Origin: Brevibacillus_H sp041920465
GTDB lineage: Bacteria > Bacillota > Bacilli > Brevibacillales > Brevibacillaceae
Assembly: GCA_041920465.1 (NCBI GenBank)
Contig: JBHGXW010000045.1
Location: 18,198-82,197 of the forward strand
Reading direction: 5' to 3'
Length of the DNA stretch: 64,000 bases
Position numbers and translations under genes: made by a program
Notes under the pieces: generated by a model
The model's input: the letters and a program-made list of their open reading frames with translations, nothing else
What the model was told of the DNA's origin: nothing
Databases searched by the model: none
Shown: positions 32,305-41,112 of the stretch, one piece after another
Position numbering within the stretch: position 1 is the stretch's first letter
How the letters are laid out: each line of letters begins with the position of its first letter

Positions 32305-33714
32305 ATGGCGAAAGGACGCGTGGTATCGGTAATGGGTCCAGTAGTAGACATTGAGTTCGAGCGTGGACAATTACCTGCCATCTACAATGCGATCAAAATT
32401 CAGTACAAAGCGCAAAACTCCGGTGAGCGCGACATCGATTTGACTGTTGAAGCAGCCGTGCATCTCGGCGACAACATCGTGCGTACTGTTGCGATGGCTT
32501 CTACTGACGGTCTTGTTCGTGGTATGGAAGCAGTGGACACAGGGGCTCCAATCTCTGTTCCAGTAGGTGAAGTAACTTTGGGCCGTGTATTCAACGTTTT
32601 GGGTGAACCGATCGACCTGCAAGAAATGGGCGATGTTCCGCGTCGTGATCCAATTCACCGTCAAGCTCCAACGTTTGCTGAACAAGCGACATCTACAGAA
32701 ATTCTGGAAACTGGTATCAAGGTTGTTGACTTGCTCGCTCCATACGTTAAAGGTGGTAAGATCGGTCTCTTCGGTGGTGCGGGTGTAGGGAAAACCGTAT
32801 TGATCCAAGAATTGATCAACAACATCGCACAAGAGCACGGCGGTATCTCCGTATTCGCTGGTGTAGGTGAACGTACCCGCGAAGGGAACGACCTTTACCA
32901 TGAGATGAAAGACTCCGGCGTTATCAGCAAAACGGCGATGGTATTCGGTCAGATGAACGAGCCGCCTGGTGCGCGTCTCCGCGTTGCCTTGACCGGTTTG
33001 ACCATGGCAGAATACTTCCGTGATGAAGAAGGCCGTGACGTGCTTCTCTTCATTGATAACATTTTCCGCTTTACTCAAGCAGGTTCCGAGGTATCCGCAC
33101 TTCTCGGTCGTATGCCATCTGCGGTAGGTTACCAACCAACCCTCGCAACTGAGATGGGTGGCTTGCAAGAGCGTATCACCTCTACCAAAAAAGGTTCCGT
33201 TACTTCCATCCAAGCGATCTACGTACCAGCGGACGACTATACAGACCCGGCTCCGGCTACAACGTTTGCTCACTTGGATGCGACAACAAACCTTGACCGC
33301 GGTATCTCCGAGTTGGGTATCTACCCTGCGGTTGACCCGCTTGCTTCTACTTCCCGTGCGTTGAGCCCGGATGTAGTTGGTCAAGAGCACTATGAAGTTG
33401 CTCGTGGCGTTCAAAAAATCCTGCAACGTTATAAAGAATTGCAAGATATCATCGCAATCTTGGGTATGGATGAGTTGAGCGATGAAGATAAGCAAACAGT
33501 TGCTCGCGCACGCCGCGTACAACGTTTCTTGTCCCAACCATTCCACGTTGCCGAACAGTTTACAGGATTCCCTGGCAAATACGTGCCAGTGAAAGAAACG
33601 GTTCGCAGCTTTAAAGAAATCCTGGAAGGTAAACACGATGATCTTCCAGAGGCAGCTTTCCTCTATGTAGGCACAATTGAAGAAGCCGTGGAGAAAGCGA
33701 AGAAAATGCAGTAA
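32305..33714 (+). CDS. atpD: ATP synthase F1 subunit beta
   Basis: 469-residue catalytic subunit. Walker A is GGAGVGKTVLI, the catalytic glutamate is in GVGERTREGNDLY, Walker B is VLLFIDNIFRFTQAG, and the DELSDED motif precedes the C-terminal domain. It starts after AGGAGGG. Together with alpha it makes the hexameric head. Confidence 0.98.
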   Translation: MAKGRVVSVMGPVVDIEFERGQLPAIYNAIKIQYKAQNSGERDIDLTVEAAVHLGDNIVRTVAMASTDGLVRGMEAVDTGAPISVPVGEVTLGRVFNVLGEPIDLQEMGDVPRRDPIHRQAPTFAEQATSTEILETGIKVVDLLAPYVKGGKIGLFGGAGVGKTVLIQELINNIAQEHGGISVFAGVGERTREGNDLYHEMKDSGVISKTAMVFGQMNEPPGARLRVALTGLTMAEYFRDEEGRDVLLFIDNIFRFTQAGSEVSALLGRMPSAVGYQPTLATEMGGLQERITSTKKGSVTSIQAIYVPADDYTDPAPATTFAHLDATTNLDRGISELGIYPAVDPLASTSRALSPDVVGQEHYEVARGVQKILQRYKELQDIIAILGMDELSDEDKQTVARARRVQRFLSQPFHVAEQFTGFPGKYVPVKETVRSFKEILEGKHDDLPEAAFLYVGTIEEAVEKAKKMQ

Positions 33715-33741
33715 GACAACCCTGGAAAGGGGAGACGGTAA

Positions 33742-34146
33742 GTGAGCAAGATGACAGTTGAAGTCGTAACTCCCGAACGGGTTGTCTATAGCGGTGAAGC
33801 AACAATGGTAATTGCACGCGGCGTTGATGGGGATCTTGGTATTTTGCCAAACCATATGCCGCTGGTTACCCCGCTGAAAATCGCGCCAGTTCGGATCAAA
33901 ACCGAGGGCGACAAAGAGACGCAAATCGCCGTTAGCGGCGGCTTCATGGAAGTCCGCGGCGATAAAGTAACCATTCTTGCTGAAACAGCTGAGCTGCCGG
34001 AAGATATCGATGTAGCTCGTGCCCAAGCAGCAAAAGCGCGTGCAGAGCAACGCCTCATTGAGAAGCACCCTGACCTCGATCAGCGTCGTGCAGAGCTTGC
34101 CTTGCAACGTGCGATGGCGCGTCTTGAAGTCACCAATAAACGTTAA
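33742..34146 (+). CDS. atpC: ATP synthase F1 subunit epsilon
   Basis: 134-residue subunit with an N-terminal beta sandwich (VVTPERVVYSGEATMVIARG, GDLGILPNHMPLVTPL) and a C-terminal helical hairpin that can inhibit ATP hydrolysis. GTG start after GGGGAG. It is the last gene of the operon and is followed by a terminator. Confidence 0.97.
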   Translation: MSKMTVEVVTPERVVYSGEATMVIARGVDGDLGILPNHMPLVTPLKIAPVRIKTEGDKETQIAVSGGFMEVRGDKVTILAETAELPEDIDVARAQAAKARAEQRLIEKHPDLDQRRAELALQRAMARLEVTNKR

Positions 34147-34151
34147 TAGAG

Positions 34152-34185
34152 AATCCCTGCTTGCGATATGCGGCAGGGATTTTTA
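34152..34185 (+). terminator. Rho-independent terminator of the atp operon
   Basis: AATCCCTGC (34152-34160) pairs with GCAGGGATT (34173-34181), then TTT. Confidence 0.85.
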
Positions 34186-34261
34186 CTCGTTGCATGGCCT
34201 TTACCCGCTACATTCCTTTACTTGCTACAGGCTGTTGTTCTTCACAGACCGATGTGTCAGG

Positions 34262-34300
34262 ACGATGCGGTTTAGCCGGGATATAGCCGGGAGGGCAGGG
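34262..34300. repeat. Degenerate right half of a GC-rich hairpin repeat, copy e
   Basis: GGTTTAGCCGGGATATAGCC then GGGAGGG closely follows the right half of copy d (TTTAGCCGACTTATAGCC then GGGGGG). No matching left arm is present. Confidence 0.45.
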
Positions 34301-34417
34301 TTTTTTATTGGTAATGCACACCACTTTAAGTGTATAATAGTTCTGATATAGATTTTTGTGCCATTTGGGGAATCTTACTACTAATGATGTCAATACATTG
34401 GCAAGGAGAGTGGCTTC

Positions 34418-35161
34418 ATGCAAACAATTCGAGACGTCCGGAAAACGGCGAACGATGATACAATTATACCGAATGGATTTACTGCTAATGGATGGGGAAG
34501 TATCCTTTCACATGAAATGAAGGTTCTTTTTCAAGGGCTCTGCTATGTTGTATCCAAATTTGATACCAAAGCAGAAATGAATAAGGCACTCGACGGCATC
34601 CGAGGCTTGAGAGGCACGTTTGCTCCGCTTGAAAAAAGCTTATTCAAGTCAGAGGAATCTTATGAAGGGTACCGTCAGCACATCGAGAAACATCGGGAAT
34701 TTTTGGAACGGTCCGGATATACATATCCTTCTTCCCGCGATGAAGCAATTGAGTTGTTCGTAAAGTGGGGATTAGTTCTTGATCAAGGTGATGCTTGGGA
34801 CGTACCGATCACACCATTCCCGGATGTACAAGATATTTTCACGTTGACAGACGTTGAAAAAATGGCGTTAAACACAATTAAACTGGAAGCGCTGGTTCAC
34901 CCGATCTTCAGCAAATTGATTCTTGCTCTGCATGAAAAGGATGAAGAAACGTTCCATCTCTCCAAGGCAGACCTGAAGGAAATGTTACAAGTAAATGATT
35001 CTCTTCTTCTTGAGGTGCTGATCAAACTGGTGCCTTACCTGAAACAGCCGATCGACAATATTCAAGAGATTCCGGAAGACGAAAAAATGGAGATCAGTGT
35101 TGTGTGGGAACGTATTTATGAGGACTTTTTAGGCGATAAAAATCCTCAAGCTGTCCAATAA
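34418..35161 (+). CDS. Conserved protein of unknown function (possibly DUF6042)
   Basis: 247-residue soluble protein without signal peptide or membrane segment. The N-terminal NGFTANGWGSILSHEMKVLFQGLCYVV pattern (seen in part) and a later DEAIELFVKWGLVL resemble DUF6042 proteins of Paenibacillus relatives; this is from memory and unverified. The rest is acidic and mostly helical. It starts at ATG after AAGGAGAG and has TATAAT at 34333-34338 upstream. It stands alone between the atp operon and a repeat-rich gap. No function is proposed. Confidence 0.8.
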   Translation: MQTIRDVRKTANDDTIIPNGFTANGWGSILSHEMKVLFQGLCYVVSKFDTKAEMNKALDGIRGLRGTFAPLEKSLFKSEESYEGYRQHIEKHREFLERSGYTYPSSRDEAIELFVKWGLVLDQGDAWDVPITPFPDVQDIFTLTDVEKMALNTIKLEALVHPIFSKLILALHEKDEETFHLSKADLKEMLQVNDSLLLEVLIKLVPYLKQPIDNIQEIPEDEKMEISVVWERIYEDFLGDKNPQAVQ

Positions 35162-35224
35162 TTCCATATCAATATCAATGTAAGCATGAGGGAGGACTCT
35201 TGTCCTTCTTTTTTTGTGCTATAA

Positions 35225-35335
35225 AAGAAAGTTTAATCGCTTTAAATTAAAGTGGTTAAACTTTCTTTCCAATCGCGCAGCCAGTGGGAAAAACGATTGT
35301 CCATTTCGCAGCGACTTTTACAGCGCAAGCCCAGG
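35225..35335. repeat. Long-stem repeat, copy A
   Basis: A stem of about 20 bp (AAAGAAAGTTTAA... with ...TTAAACTTTCTTT, 35225-35269) is followed by a block at 35271-35335. That block is about 91% identical to 54735-54800 and includes AAAACGATTGTCCATTTCG. The stem differs from copy B by paired changes (T-A here, G-C there), so base pairing is being kept. Confidence 0.8.
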
Positions 35336-35346
35336 CGCTCGCTGGG

Positions 35347-35443
35347 GCCCCGCTCGGCTTAGCGTAGCTTAAGCCGGGTGGGCAAAAATCGTCAGGAGAA
35401 AAAGGGTCCCGACCGGCGCCACGTAAGTTATGGCCGGGTGGGT
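35347..35443. repeat. Two GC-rich hairpin repeats in tandem, copies f1 and f2
   Basis: f1: GCCCCGCTCGGC, loop TTAGCGTAGCTTAA, GCCGGGTGGGC (35347-35383). f2: CCCGACCGGC, loop GCCACGTAAGTTATG, GCCGGGTGGG (35408-35442), followed by TAAAAAAA. Both loops fit the family pattern. Confidence 0.75.
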
Positions 35444-35818
35444 AAAAAAAGTGGTCAAGCAGCAAAACGAAGGACAAGGCTACGGTTTTGACCACTTCCT
35501 GACGATGAGAGAGAAGCCGGACTTGATCGCAGCTGCGCAAGCTGTAACGGAGGCACGAAAGGACAACGATTTTTCTTGTTGTGCAAATCTTGCCGAATCG
35601 CGCCAATAAATTTATCTAAAAAAATAGATTTTTGTTATAAAAAAATTTTAAAGAATAAAAAAGGAATTTGGATTGTTATCCAGAATTTGTTAAGAACAGA
35701 TTAAGAATTGGTGAAATAATAGGAAACTTGCAATAATTAATGTTATCTCTCATACATTCCTATTGTTTGATCATCTCTTAATTTTCAACTATTAACACGA
35801 ATGGAAAGGATGGTTGAA

Positions 35819-38074
35819 TTGAAGATCAGCAAGGTCATGGCAGGTCTCCTCTCTTCTGCTCTAGTGCTGGGGTCCGTGGTAGTAGCACCTCTTTCAACTG
35901 CAGCGAAATCACAGAAGTTCGAACAACAGGAGAAACAGATCGATTGGGGAGTCATTAACTTTGATCGTCTGGCAAAGAACTTGATCAAGAAGGGTATGAT
36001 TGATGAGGATGCTTCGCCGGAAGAAATCGAAAAAGCAGTAACCAGGTACGTTATGAAACGCGACATTCCGGAAGGCATTGATACATCTTCCAGCTTCGGG
36101 AAAAAAGCGGTTAAGACGAAGGCGGCAGCCGATGCCAAGATTAGCAAGAAGGCAAACAACATGAAGGAAGATTCCAAAGAGGCGAAATTCCGTGACGCTC
36201 ACAAAGATAACATCGTCATGGCTTTGGTTGAGTACCCGGATTTCTCCCACAATCAGCTTCCTCAAGCGGAAGACAGTCTGTGGACCAAAGATTTCAGCCA
36301 GGAGCATTATGAGAATATGCTCTTCAACCCATATGGCTACCGCACTCCTGAAGGTGTAAAGCTGACTACGATGGCTCAATACTACTATGAGGAGTCGGGT
36401 GGAACCTGGTCCGTTGACGGAGTCGTTACGCCCTGGATTACGGCACAACATGATGAAGCCTACTACGGCGGCAATGATGAGGATGGCAACGACAAGGCAC
36501 CTCGTGATCTTGTGCTGGAAACTCTTGAAGCTGTTGGTGAATCGATCCAAGGTAACGAAGAAAAATATGACCAGCGCGACCCGTACGATATTGATGGTGA
36601 TGGAAACATTATGGAGCCGGATGGGTTGTTGGATAACCTGATGGTTGTTCACGCTGGTGTCGGTGAAGAAACTGGTGAGCGTGACCAAGCCATTTGGTCG
36701 CATCGCTGGACTTTGAAAAAGCCAACTCCGATTCCTGGGACCAAATTGAAAGCATATGATTACATGATCCAGCCAGAAGATGGCGCTGTGGGTGTTTTCG
36801 CTCATGAATATGGCCACAACCTTGGTCTTCCGGATCTATATGATACGACTCGTTCTGGCTTGGGGTCTCCGGTTGGTTCCTGGTCCATCATGTCTTCCGG
36901 TAGCTGGAACGGAGTTATTTTGGGTACCCAGCCGACAGCATTTGATCCTTGGTGCAAACTTGAGCTGCAAGCAAGGTATGGCGGAAACTGGTTGAAACCG
37001 CGTGTAATCGATCAAGAAGACATCAAAACGAAACGCAAGTTTACCCTTGACGAAGGCGTAAGCATGGATCCGAAGAACAAGGTCCTCAAAATTAACTTGC
37101 CAAAGGTAGAAGCGAAGCCGCCAGTTCAACCGTATGAAGGCGATTACTCATACTTCTCCGACAAAGGTGACGATCTCAACACCAAAATGACATCTCCGGA
37201 AATCGATCTGACTGGTGCAAAAGAAGTGAAACTCAGCTTCGACGCATGGAGACAAATCGAAACCGGATACGACGCTCTTTACCTGCATATCATCGATGCA
37301 GCTACAGGTGACTACCTGAAAAAAGAATTCAAAACTTGGGACGACGATACCAAGGGCTGGGTGAAAGAAGAGATTGACCTGTCCGAATTCGCCGGCAAGA
37401 AAATCAAAATACAATTTAACTATGTAACAGATGGCGGATTGGCCTTGGATGCGTTCTATTCTGACAACTATGTAGTAGAAGCAGACGGCAAGGTTGTATT
37501 TGAAGATGATGCTGAAGGAGAACCTAAGTTTGACCTGGACGGATTTACTCACTTTGATGGCACCGGAACCATGCACGAAGCGTACTATCTGATTGAATAC
37601 CGTACGCACAATGGCGTTGATGAAGGTCTGGCTAACTACAACCGCAACATGACATTTTTTGCTTACGATCCTGGTATGGTCGTTTGGTATTACGACGGCC
37701 GTTATGGGAAGACTTCTGACAACCATACAGGGGATCACCCGGGTGAAGGCTTTATCGGAGTGGTGGACGCTCACCAAGACGTTCGTTACTGGGATGGCGA
37801 TGAGAGCAAGCCAGCAGGTGACCGTTATCAAGTAAACGATGCGGCATTCGGATTGCATGAGACTTCCGGTATCCATATTAACTACATCAACGGAACGTTG
37901 GATTACGATAGCTTGCCTGCTGTACCAGTTTTCTATGACAAAAACGACTACAGCATGCCTGGTGCAGAAGATGTTGGTAAGATTCTCCAACAATTGGGCA
38001 TCCAAATAAAAGTACTGAAAGAGAACAAGAGCAAAACCGAGCTGACAATCGAGGTTTCCAAGAAAAAAGACTAA
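35819..38074 (+). CDS. inhA: Immune inhibitor A-type M6 metalloprotease
   Basis: 751-residue secreted zinc protease of the InhA family, which in B. cereus-group bacteria degrades antimicrobial and matrix proteins. Signal peptide SKVMAGLLSSALVLGSVVVA, a propeptide to about residue 110, and an M6 catalytic domain with His329-Glu-Tyr-Gly-His in AHEYGHNLGLPDLYD. A C-terminal beta domain (MAM/VEG-like, EIDLTGAKEVKLSFDAW onward) follows. TTG 35819 with AAAGGATGG upstream is preferred; ATG 35801 (six residues longer) lacks a site. The transcript ends at a strong terminator. Confidence 0.94.
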   Translation: MKISKVMAGLLSSALVLGSVVVAPLSTAAKSQKFEQQEKQIDWGVINFDRLAKNLIKKGMIDEDASPEEIEKAVTRYVMKRDIPEGIDTSSSFGKKAVKTKAAADAKISKKANNMKEDSKEAKFRDAHKDNIVMALVEYPDFSHNQLPQAEDSLWTKDFSQEHYENMLFNPYGYRTPEGVKLTTMAQYYYEESGGTWSVDGVVTPWITAQHDEAYYGGNDEDGNDKAPRDLVLETLEAVGESIQGNEEKYDQRDPYDIDGDGNIMEPDGLLDNLMVVHAGVGEETGERDQAIWSHRWTLKKPTPIPGTKLKAYDYMIQPEDGAVGVFAHEYGHNLGLPDLYDTTRSGLGSPVGSWSIMSSGSWNGVILGTQPTAFDPWCKLELQARYGGNWLKPRVIDQEDIKTKRKFTLDEGVSMDPKNKVLKINLPKVEAKPPVQPYEGDYSYFSDKGDDLNTKMTSPEIDLTGAKEVKLSFDAWRQIETGYDALYLHIIDAATGDYLKKEFKTWDDDTKGWVKEEIDLSEFAGKKIKIQFNYVTDGGLALDAFYSDNYVVEADGKVVFEDDAEGEPKFDLDGFTHFDGTGTMHEAYYLIEYRTHNGVDEGLANYNRNMTFFAYDPGMVVWYYDGRYGKTSDNHTGDHPGEGFIGVVDAHQDVRYWDGDESKPAGDRYQVNDAAFGLHETSGIHINYINGTLDYDSLPAVPVFYDKNDYSMPGAEDVGKILQQLGIQIKVLKENKSKTELTIEVSKKKD

Positions 38075-38166
38075 CCCATTGATACCAATATACCGTAAGC
38101 CAGGCTAAATCGAGCTAAATTTTAAGTCCTGAAAACATAAAAACATATACAAGTGTTTAATATTGT

Positions 38167-38200
38167 AAAGGCTTAGGGACAATATCTCTAAGCCTTTTTT
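38167..38200 (+). terminator. Rho-independent terminator after inhA
   Basis: AAAGGCTTAG pairs with CTAAGCCTTT across an 11-nt loop, with six T at the end. Confidence 0.92.
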
Positions 38201-38204
38201 CTGA

Positions 38205-38263
38205 TTGTGTCAAGAGGTAAAACAAAGTATTTCTTACAATAGTAAGGCTTTTGTTAGACACAA
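38205..38263. promoter_or_regulatory. Nested inverted repeat overlapping the nuo -35
   Basis: TTGTGTC (38205-38211) mirrors GACACAA (38257-38263). Inside lie AACAAA with TTTGTT and CTTAC-AATA-GTAAG. The right arm covers the -35, so this could be an operator. Confidence 0.5.
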
Positions 38264-38283
38264 GAATAGGGTTTTGCTATAAT
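38255..38283 (+). promoter_or_regulatory. Sigma-A promoter of the nuo operon
   Basis: TAGACA (38255-38260), 17 bp, TATAAT (38278-38283), with a TGC extension before the -10. It is one of the strongest promoters in the window. Confidence 0.85.
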
Positions 38284-38327
38284 GATGTAGGTATTTTCTT
38301 GTACTCAGTACAACGGAGGGGAATTCG

Positions 38328-38699
38328 ATGAGTGCAATCTATGCAAACAATTATGTGATTGTTGCCATCTTTATCTTCCTTGGCGTACTGCTTCCGGTAG
38401 CTACCGTCAGTATTGTTGGACCATTGGTTCGCCCTAACAATCCTACTCCCGAAAAGCAGACGACCTATGAAAGTGGTAACATACCCGTTGGGGACAGTTG
38501 GGTCCGGTTTAATATTAAGTATTATATTTTTGCCCTGCTGTTCGTTATCTTTGATGTTGAGACATTGTTTCTCTATCCATGGGCAGTGGCGTATAATCAG
38601 CTAGGCCTTTTTGCTTTAGTAGAAATGGTTATCTTCATTTTGCTTTTAGTTATTGGACTAGTTTATGCCTGGAGAAAGAAGGTGCTTGAATGGAGCTAG
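38328..38699 (+). CDS. nuoA: NADH-quinone oxidoreductase subunit A
   Basis: 123-residue membrane subunit of complex I with three helices. The conserved loop YESGNIPVGDSWVRFNIKYY and the acidic FDVETLFLYPWA motif are intact. First gene of an 11-gene operon; ACGGAGGGG precedes the ATG. It overlaps nuoB by 10 bp. Confidence 0.97.
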   Translation: MSAIYANNYVIVAIFIFLGVLLPVATVSIVGPLVRPNNPTPEKQTTYESGNIPVGDSWVRFNIKYYIFALLFVIFDVETLFLYPWAVAYNQLGLFALVEMVIFILLLVIGLVYAWRKKVLEWS

Positions 38700-39208
38700 A
38701 TCTTACGAACGTTGCGCCTGAGCTGCAGGAAGAAATGAAGCGGAATGTGATGTTTACAACAATGGAAACGCTTAAAGGCTGGGTACGCAGTAACTCACTT
38801 TGGCCTTTATCGTTCGGATTGGCTTGCTGTGCGATCGAAATGATGGCTACAGGCGGTTCGAATTACGATTTTGACCGTTTTGGAGTTATTTTCCGGGCTT
38901 CCCCTCGCCATTCAGACGTGATGATTGTTGCCGGAACAGTAACGAAGAAAATGGCACCGCTTTTACGTCGTTTATACGACCAAATGCCTGAACCGAAATG
39001 GGTAGTGGCAATGGGTTCTTGTGCAACAGCAGGCGGGCCTTATATCAAATCTTATAGCGTAGTAAAAGGTGTCGATCAGATTGTACCGGTAGATGTGTAC
39101 ATACCTGGTTGCCCACCAAGTCCAGTTGCCCTTATCTATGGAATTAATAAATTACAAGAAAAGATTCGCTATGAAGCGAAGACTGGGAAGAAGGTGACCA
39201 GTCAATGA
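38690..39208 (+). CDS. nuoB: NADH-quinone oxidoreductase subunit B
   Basis: 172-residue peripheral-arm subunit holding cluster N2, the last iron-sulfur cluster before quinone. Ligand cysteines are in GLACCAIEMM, MGSCATAGGPY and IPGCPPSP. It overlaps nuoA at its start and nuoC at its end (ATGA). Confidence 0.97.
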   Translation: MELDLTNVAPELQEEMKRNVMFTTMETLKGWVRSNSLWPLSFGLACCAIEMMATGGSNYDFDRFGVIFRASPRHSDVMIVAGTVTKKMAPLLRRLYDQMPEPKWVVAMGSCATAGGPYIKSYSVVKGVDQIVPVDVYIPGCPPSPVALIYGINKLQEKIRYEAKTGKKVTSQ

Positions 39209-39960
39209 GTGAGGAAAAACGCAAACCTACTCCTGAAGAAAAGGCAGCCGCAGCAGCAAAGGCCAAAGCAGCAGCAGCCGCTGCAGCCGCAGCAAAAGCC
39301 AAGGCGGCGCGGGAAGCAGAAGGCGGAGCGCCTCAGGAAACTGGCGGAGATGATGCGGACGCGAAAGCGAAAGCAGCCGCAGCAGCAAAAGCCAAAGCAG
39401 CAGCCGCCGCAGCCGCGAAAGCGAAAGTAGCCGGAGCGGAAGGAGAGACAGGAGCAGAAGCTGCAGCACCGAAGGCTCCATCTAAAAACCAGCCATACTT
39501 GGATAAGTATGTGAAAGTAATCACTTCTAAATTAGGTTCTGATGTGATAGAAGCTTCCTATATTAATGAATTGGCCAAAGATGTGCCGACTATCGTTGTA
39601 AAAAATGAACGACTTCATGATGTGGCCAAACTTCTCAAAGAAGATGGAGAACTGCACTTCGAGTATCTGTCCAACTTGCATGGGGTAGATTACGAGGATC
39701 GCATGGAAGTTTATTATCATCTCTATTCTTATAAAAATCGACAAAGTATTGCGGTGAAAGTGAAAACAAACCGTGAAACTCCTACCGTTGCTTCTGTAAT
39801 GGATATTTGGGAGGGGGCAAACTTTAACGAGCGGGAGACTTATGATTTGCTCGGCATTAATTTCCCGGGACATAAGGATTTACGTCGAATTTTGCTCTCT
39901 GATGACTGGGTAGGTCATCCTCTCCGTAAAGACTATGAACAGTTCGACGAGGGGGTGTAG
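39205..39960 (+). CDS. nuoC: NADH-quinone oxidoreductase subunit C with Ala/Lys-rich N-terminal extension
   Basis: 251 residues. The C-terminal 160 form the 30-kDa complex I subunit (NLHGVDYEDRMEVYYHLYS, then WEGANFNERETYDLLGINF and GHPLRKDY). The first 95 residues are a low-complexity tail of alternating Ala and Lys (AKAKAAAAAA) in two related blocks separated by a Gly/Asp-rich linker. Such tails occur in NuoC of other Bacillales. Its helical, basic character suggests an interaction role, but none is known. It overlaps nuoB by 4 bp. Confidence 0.95.
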   Translation: MSEEKRKPTPEEKAAAAAKAKAAAAAAAAAKAKAAREAEGGAPQETGGDDADAKAKAAAAAKAKAAAAAAAKAKVAGAEGETGAEAAAPKAPSKNQPYLDKYVKVITSKLGSDVIEASYINELAKDVPTIVVKNERLHDVAKLLKEDGELHFEYLSNLHGVDYEDRMEVYYHLYSYKNRQSIAVKVKTNRETPTVASVMDIWEGANFNERETYDLLGINFPGHKDLRRILLSDDWVGHPLRKDYEQFDEGV

Positions 39961-39963
39961 GAG

Positions 39964-41112
39964 ATGAGTGCTGATATGACATCAACTGCAAATAAATCAT
40001 TCGTGGATACAGGGCTTCGTACTGAAGAAATGCTCCTGAACGTCGGCCCGCAACACCCTAGTACGCACGGGGTGTTCCGTTTGGTTGTAAAAATCGACGG
40101 GGAAACAATCAAAGAAGCTACTCCGGTAATCGGCTATCTGCACCGGGGAACTGAAAAACTGGCAGAAAACCTCAATTATCAACAAATTATTCCTTATACA
40201 GACCGACTCGACTATCTTTCCGCTATGACGAATAACTATGTGCTTTGTCATGCAGTTGAGACGATGATGGGTCTTCAAATTCCGGAACGCGCAGAATTCC
40301 TTCGTCTGATTGTGATGGAGCTAAACCGCATCGCCAGCCACTTTGTGTGGTGGGGCACCTATCTTCTCGATATCGGGGCCATGAGCCCATTCTTGTTTGC
40401 TTTCCGTGACCGCGAGAAGATTCTCGATTTGTTCAATGAATTGTGCGGAGCTCGTTTAACCTACAATTACATGCGGATTGGCGGCGTAAAGTGGGATGCT
40501 CCTCCGGGATGGATTGAGAAGGCGAAAGATTTCGTTCAATACATGAAGAAGGAATTGACGAACTACCATCGTCTGGTTAGCGGGAATGAAATCTTTATCA
40601 ACCGTTTAAAAGGCATCGGCAAATATGACCGTGAAACCGCCCTTAACCACTCTTTGTCTGGTGTTTTGCTTCGCTGTACAGGAGAGAAATGGGATCTTCG
40701 CAAAGATGAACCATACTGTATTTACGACCGTTTTGAATTTGATGTGCCAACCGCTACAGAAGGCGACTGTTTGTCTCGCTACCAGCTGCGCCTTGCTGAA
40801 ATTGAGCAATCTCTGCGAATTTTGGAACAAGCTCTCGATCAGTTCCCGAAAGAAGGGGAAGTAATGGGCAAAGTTCCAAAAGTGCTTCGTCCGCCAGTCG
40901 GTGAAACTTATGTCCGCGTTGAATCGCCGCGTGGAGAAATCGGCGTCTACATCGCAAGCCAAGGTAAGGATAAGCCATGGCGTTTGAAACTCCGCCGCCC
41001 TTCCTTTAACAACCTGCAGATCCTTACGAAGCTGTTAGAGGGAGAAAATATGGCAAACATGATTGCTATTTTGGGTAGTATCGACATCGTGTTAGGGGAG
41101 GTTGACGCGTAA
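39964..41112 (+). CDS. nuoD: NADH-quinone oxidoreductase subunit D
   Basis: 382-residue 49-kDa subunit that with NuoB forms the quinone pocket. The quinone-binding loop histidine is in GPQHPSTHGVFRL; also visible are GYLHRGTEKLAE and the C-terminal ESPRGEIGVYI. Start after GAGGGGGTGTAGGAG. It overlaps nuoH by 1 bp. Confidence 0.97.
   Translation: MSADMTSTANKSFVDTGLRTEEMLLNVGPQHPSTHGVFRLVVKIDGETIKEATPVIGYLHRGTEKLAENLNYQQIIPYTDRLDYLSAMTNNYVLCHAVETMMGLQIPERAEFLRLIVMELNRIASHFVWWGTYLLDIGAMSPFLFAFRDREKILDLFNELCGARLTYNYMRIGGVKWDAPPGWIEKAKDFVQYMKKELTNYHRLVSGNEIFINRLKGIGKYDRETALNHSLSGVLLRCTGEKWDLRKDEPYCIYDRFEFDVPTATEGDCLSRYQLRLAEIEQSLRILEQALDQFPKEGEVMGKVPKVLRPPVGETYVRVESPRGEIGVYIASQGKDKPWRLKLRRPSFNNLQILTKLLEGENMANMIAILGSIDIVLGEVDA

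Larger units (their letters stand above)
35162..35818. other. 650-bp repeat-rich gap before inhA
   Basis: No gene is supported. In order it holds a long-stem repeat (35225-35335), two GC-rich hairpins (35347-35383 and 35407-35443), further inverted repeats (35389-35505), a right arm that resembles the left arm inverted (to about 35600), and a very AT-rich 200 bp before inhA. The AT-rich part contains TTAAGAA twice with an 11-bp period (35690-35696, 35701-35707) and a possible weak promoter TTGGTG-N18-AATAAT (35708-35737). Confidence 0.7.

Noticed and set aside
32371..34107. 578-codon minus-strand open frame opposite atpD-atpC
   Set aside because: It lies antisense to well-conserved atpD and atpC; its product is Cys/Phe/His-rich with no recognisable domain. 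The long frame is a by-product of the strong codon bias of the atp genes.
35256..35606. 116-codon minus-strand open frame in the gap before inhA
   Set aside because: It is made of hairpin repeats. The copy B version of the same block has an indel that breaks the frame, so protein coding is not being conserved.
39238..39480. Ala-rich start of nuoC as a sequencing or frameshift artefact
   Set aside because: The frame is continuous with the NuoC domain, the start overlaps the nuoB stop by ATGA, and similar tails occur in other Bacillales.
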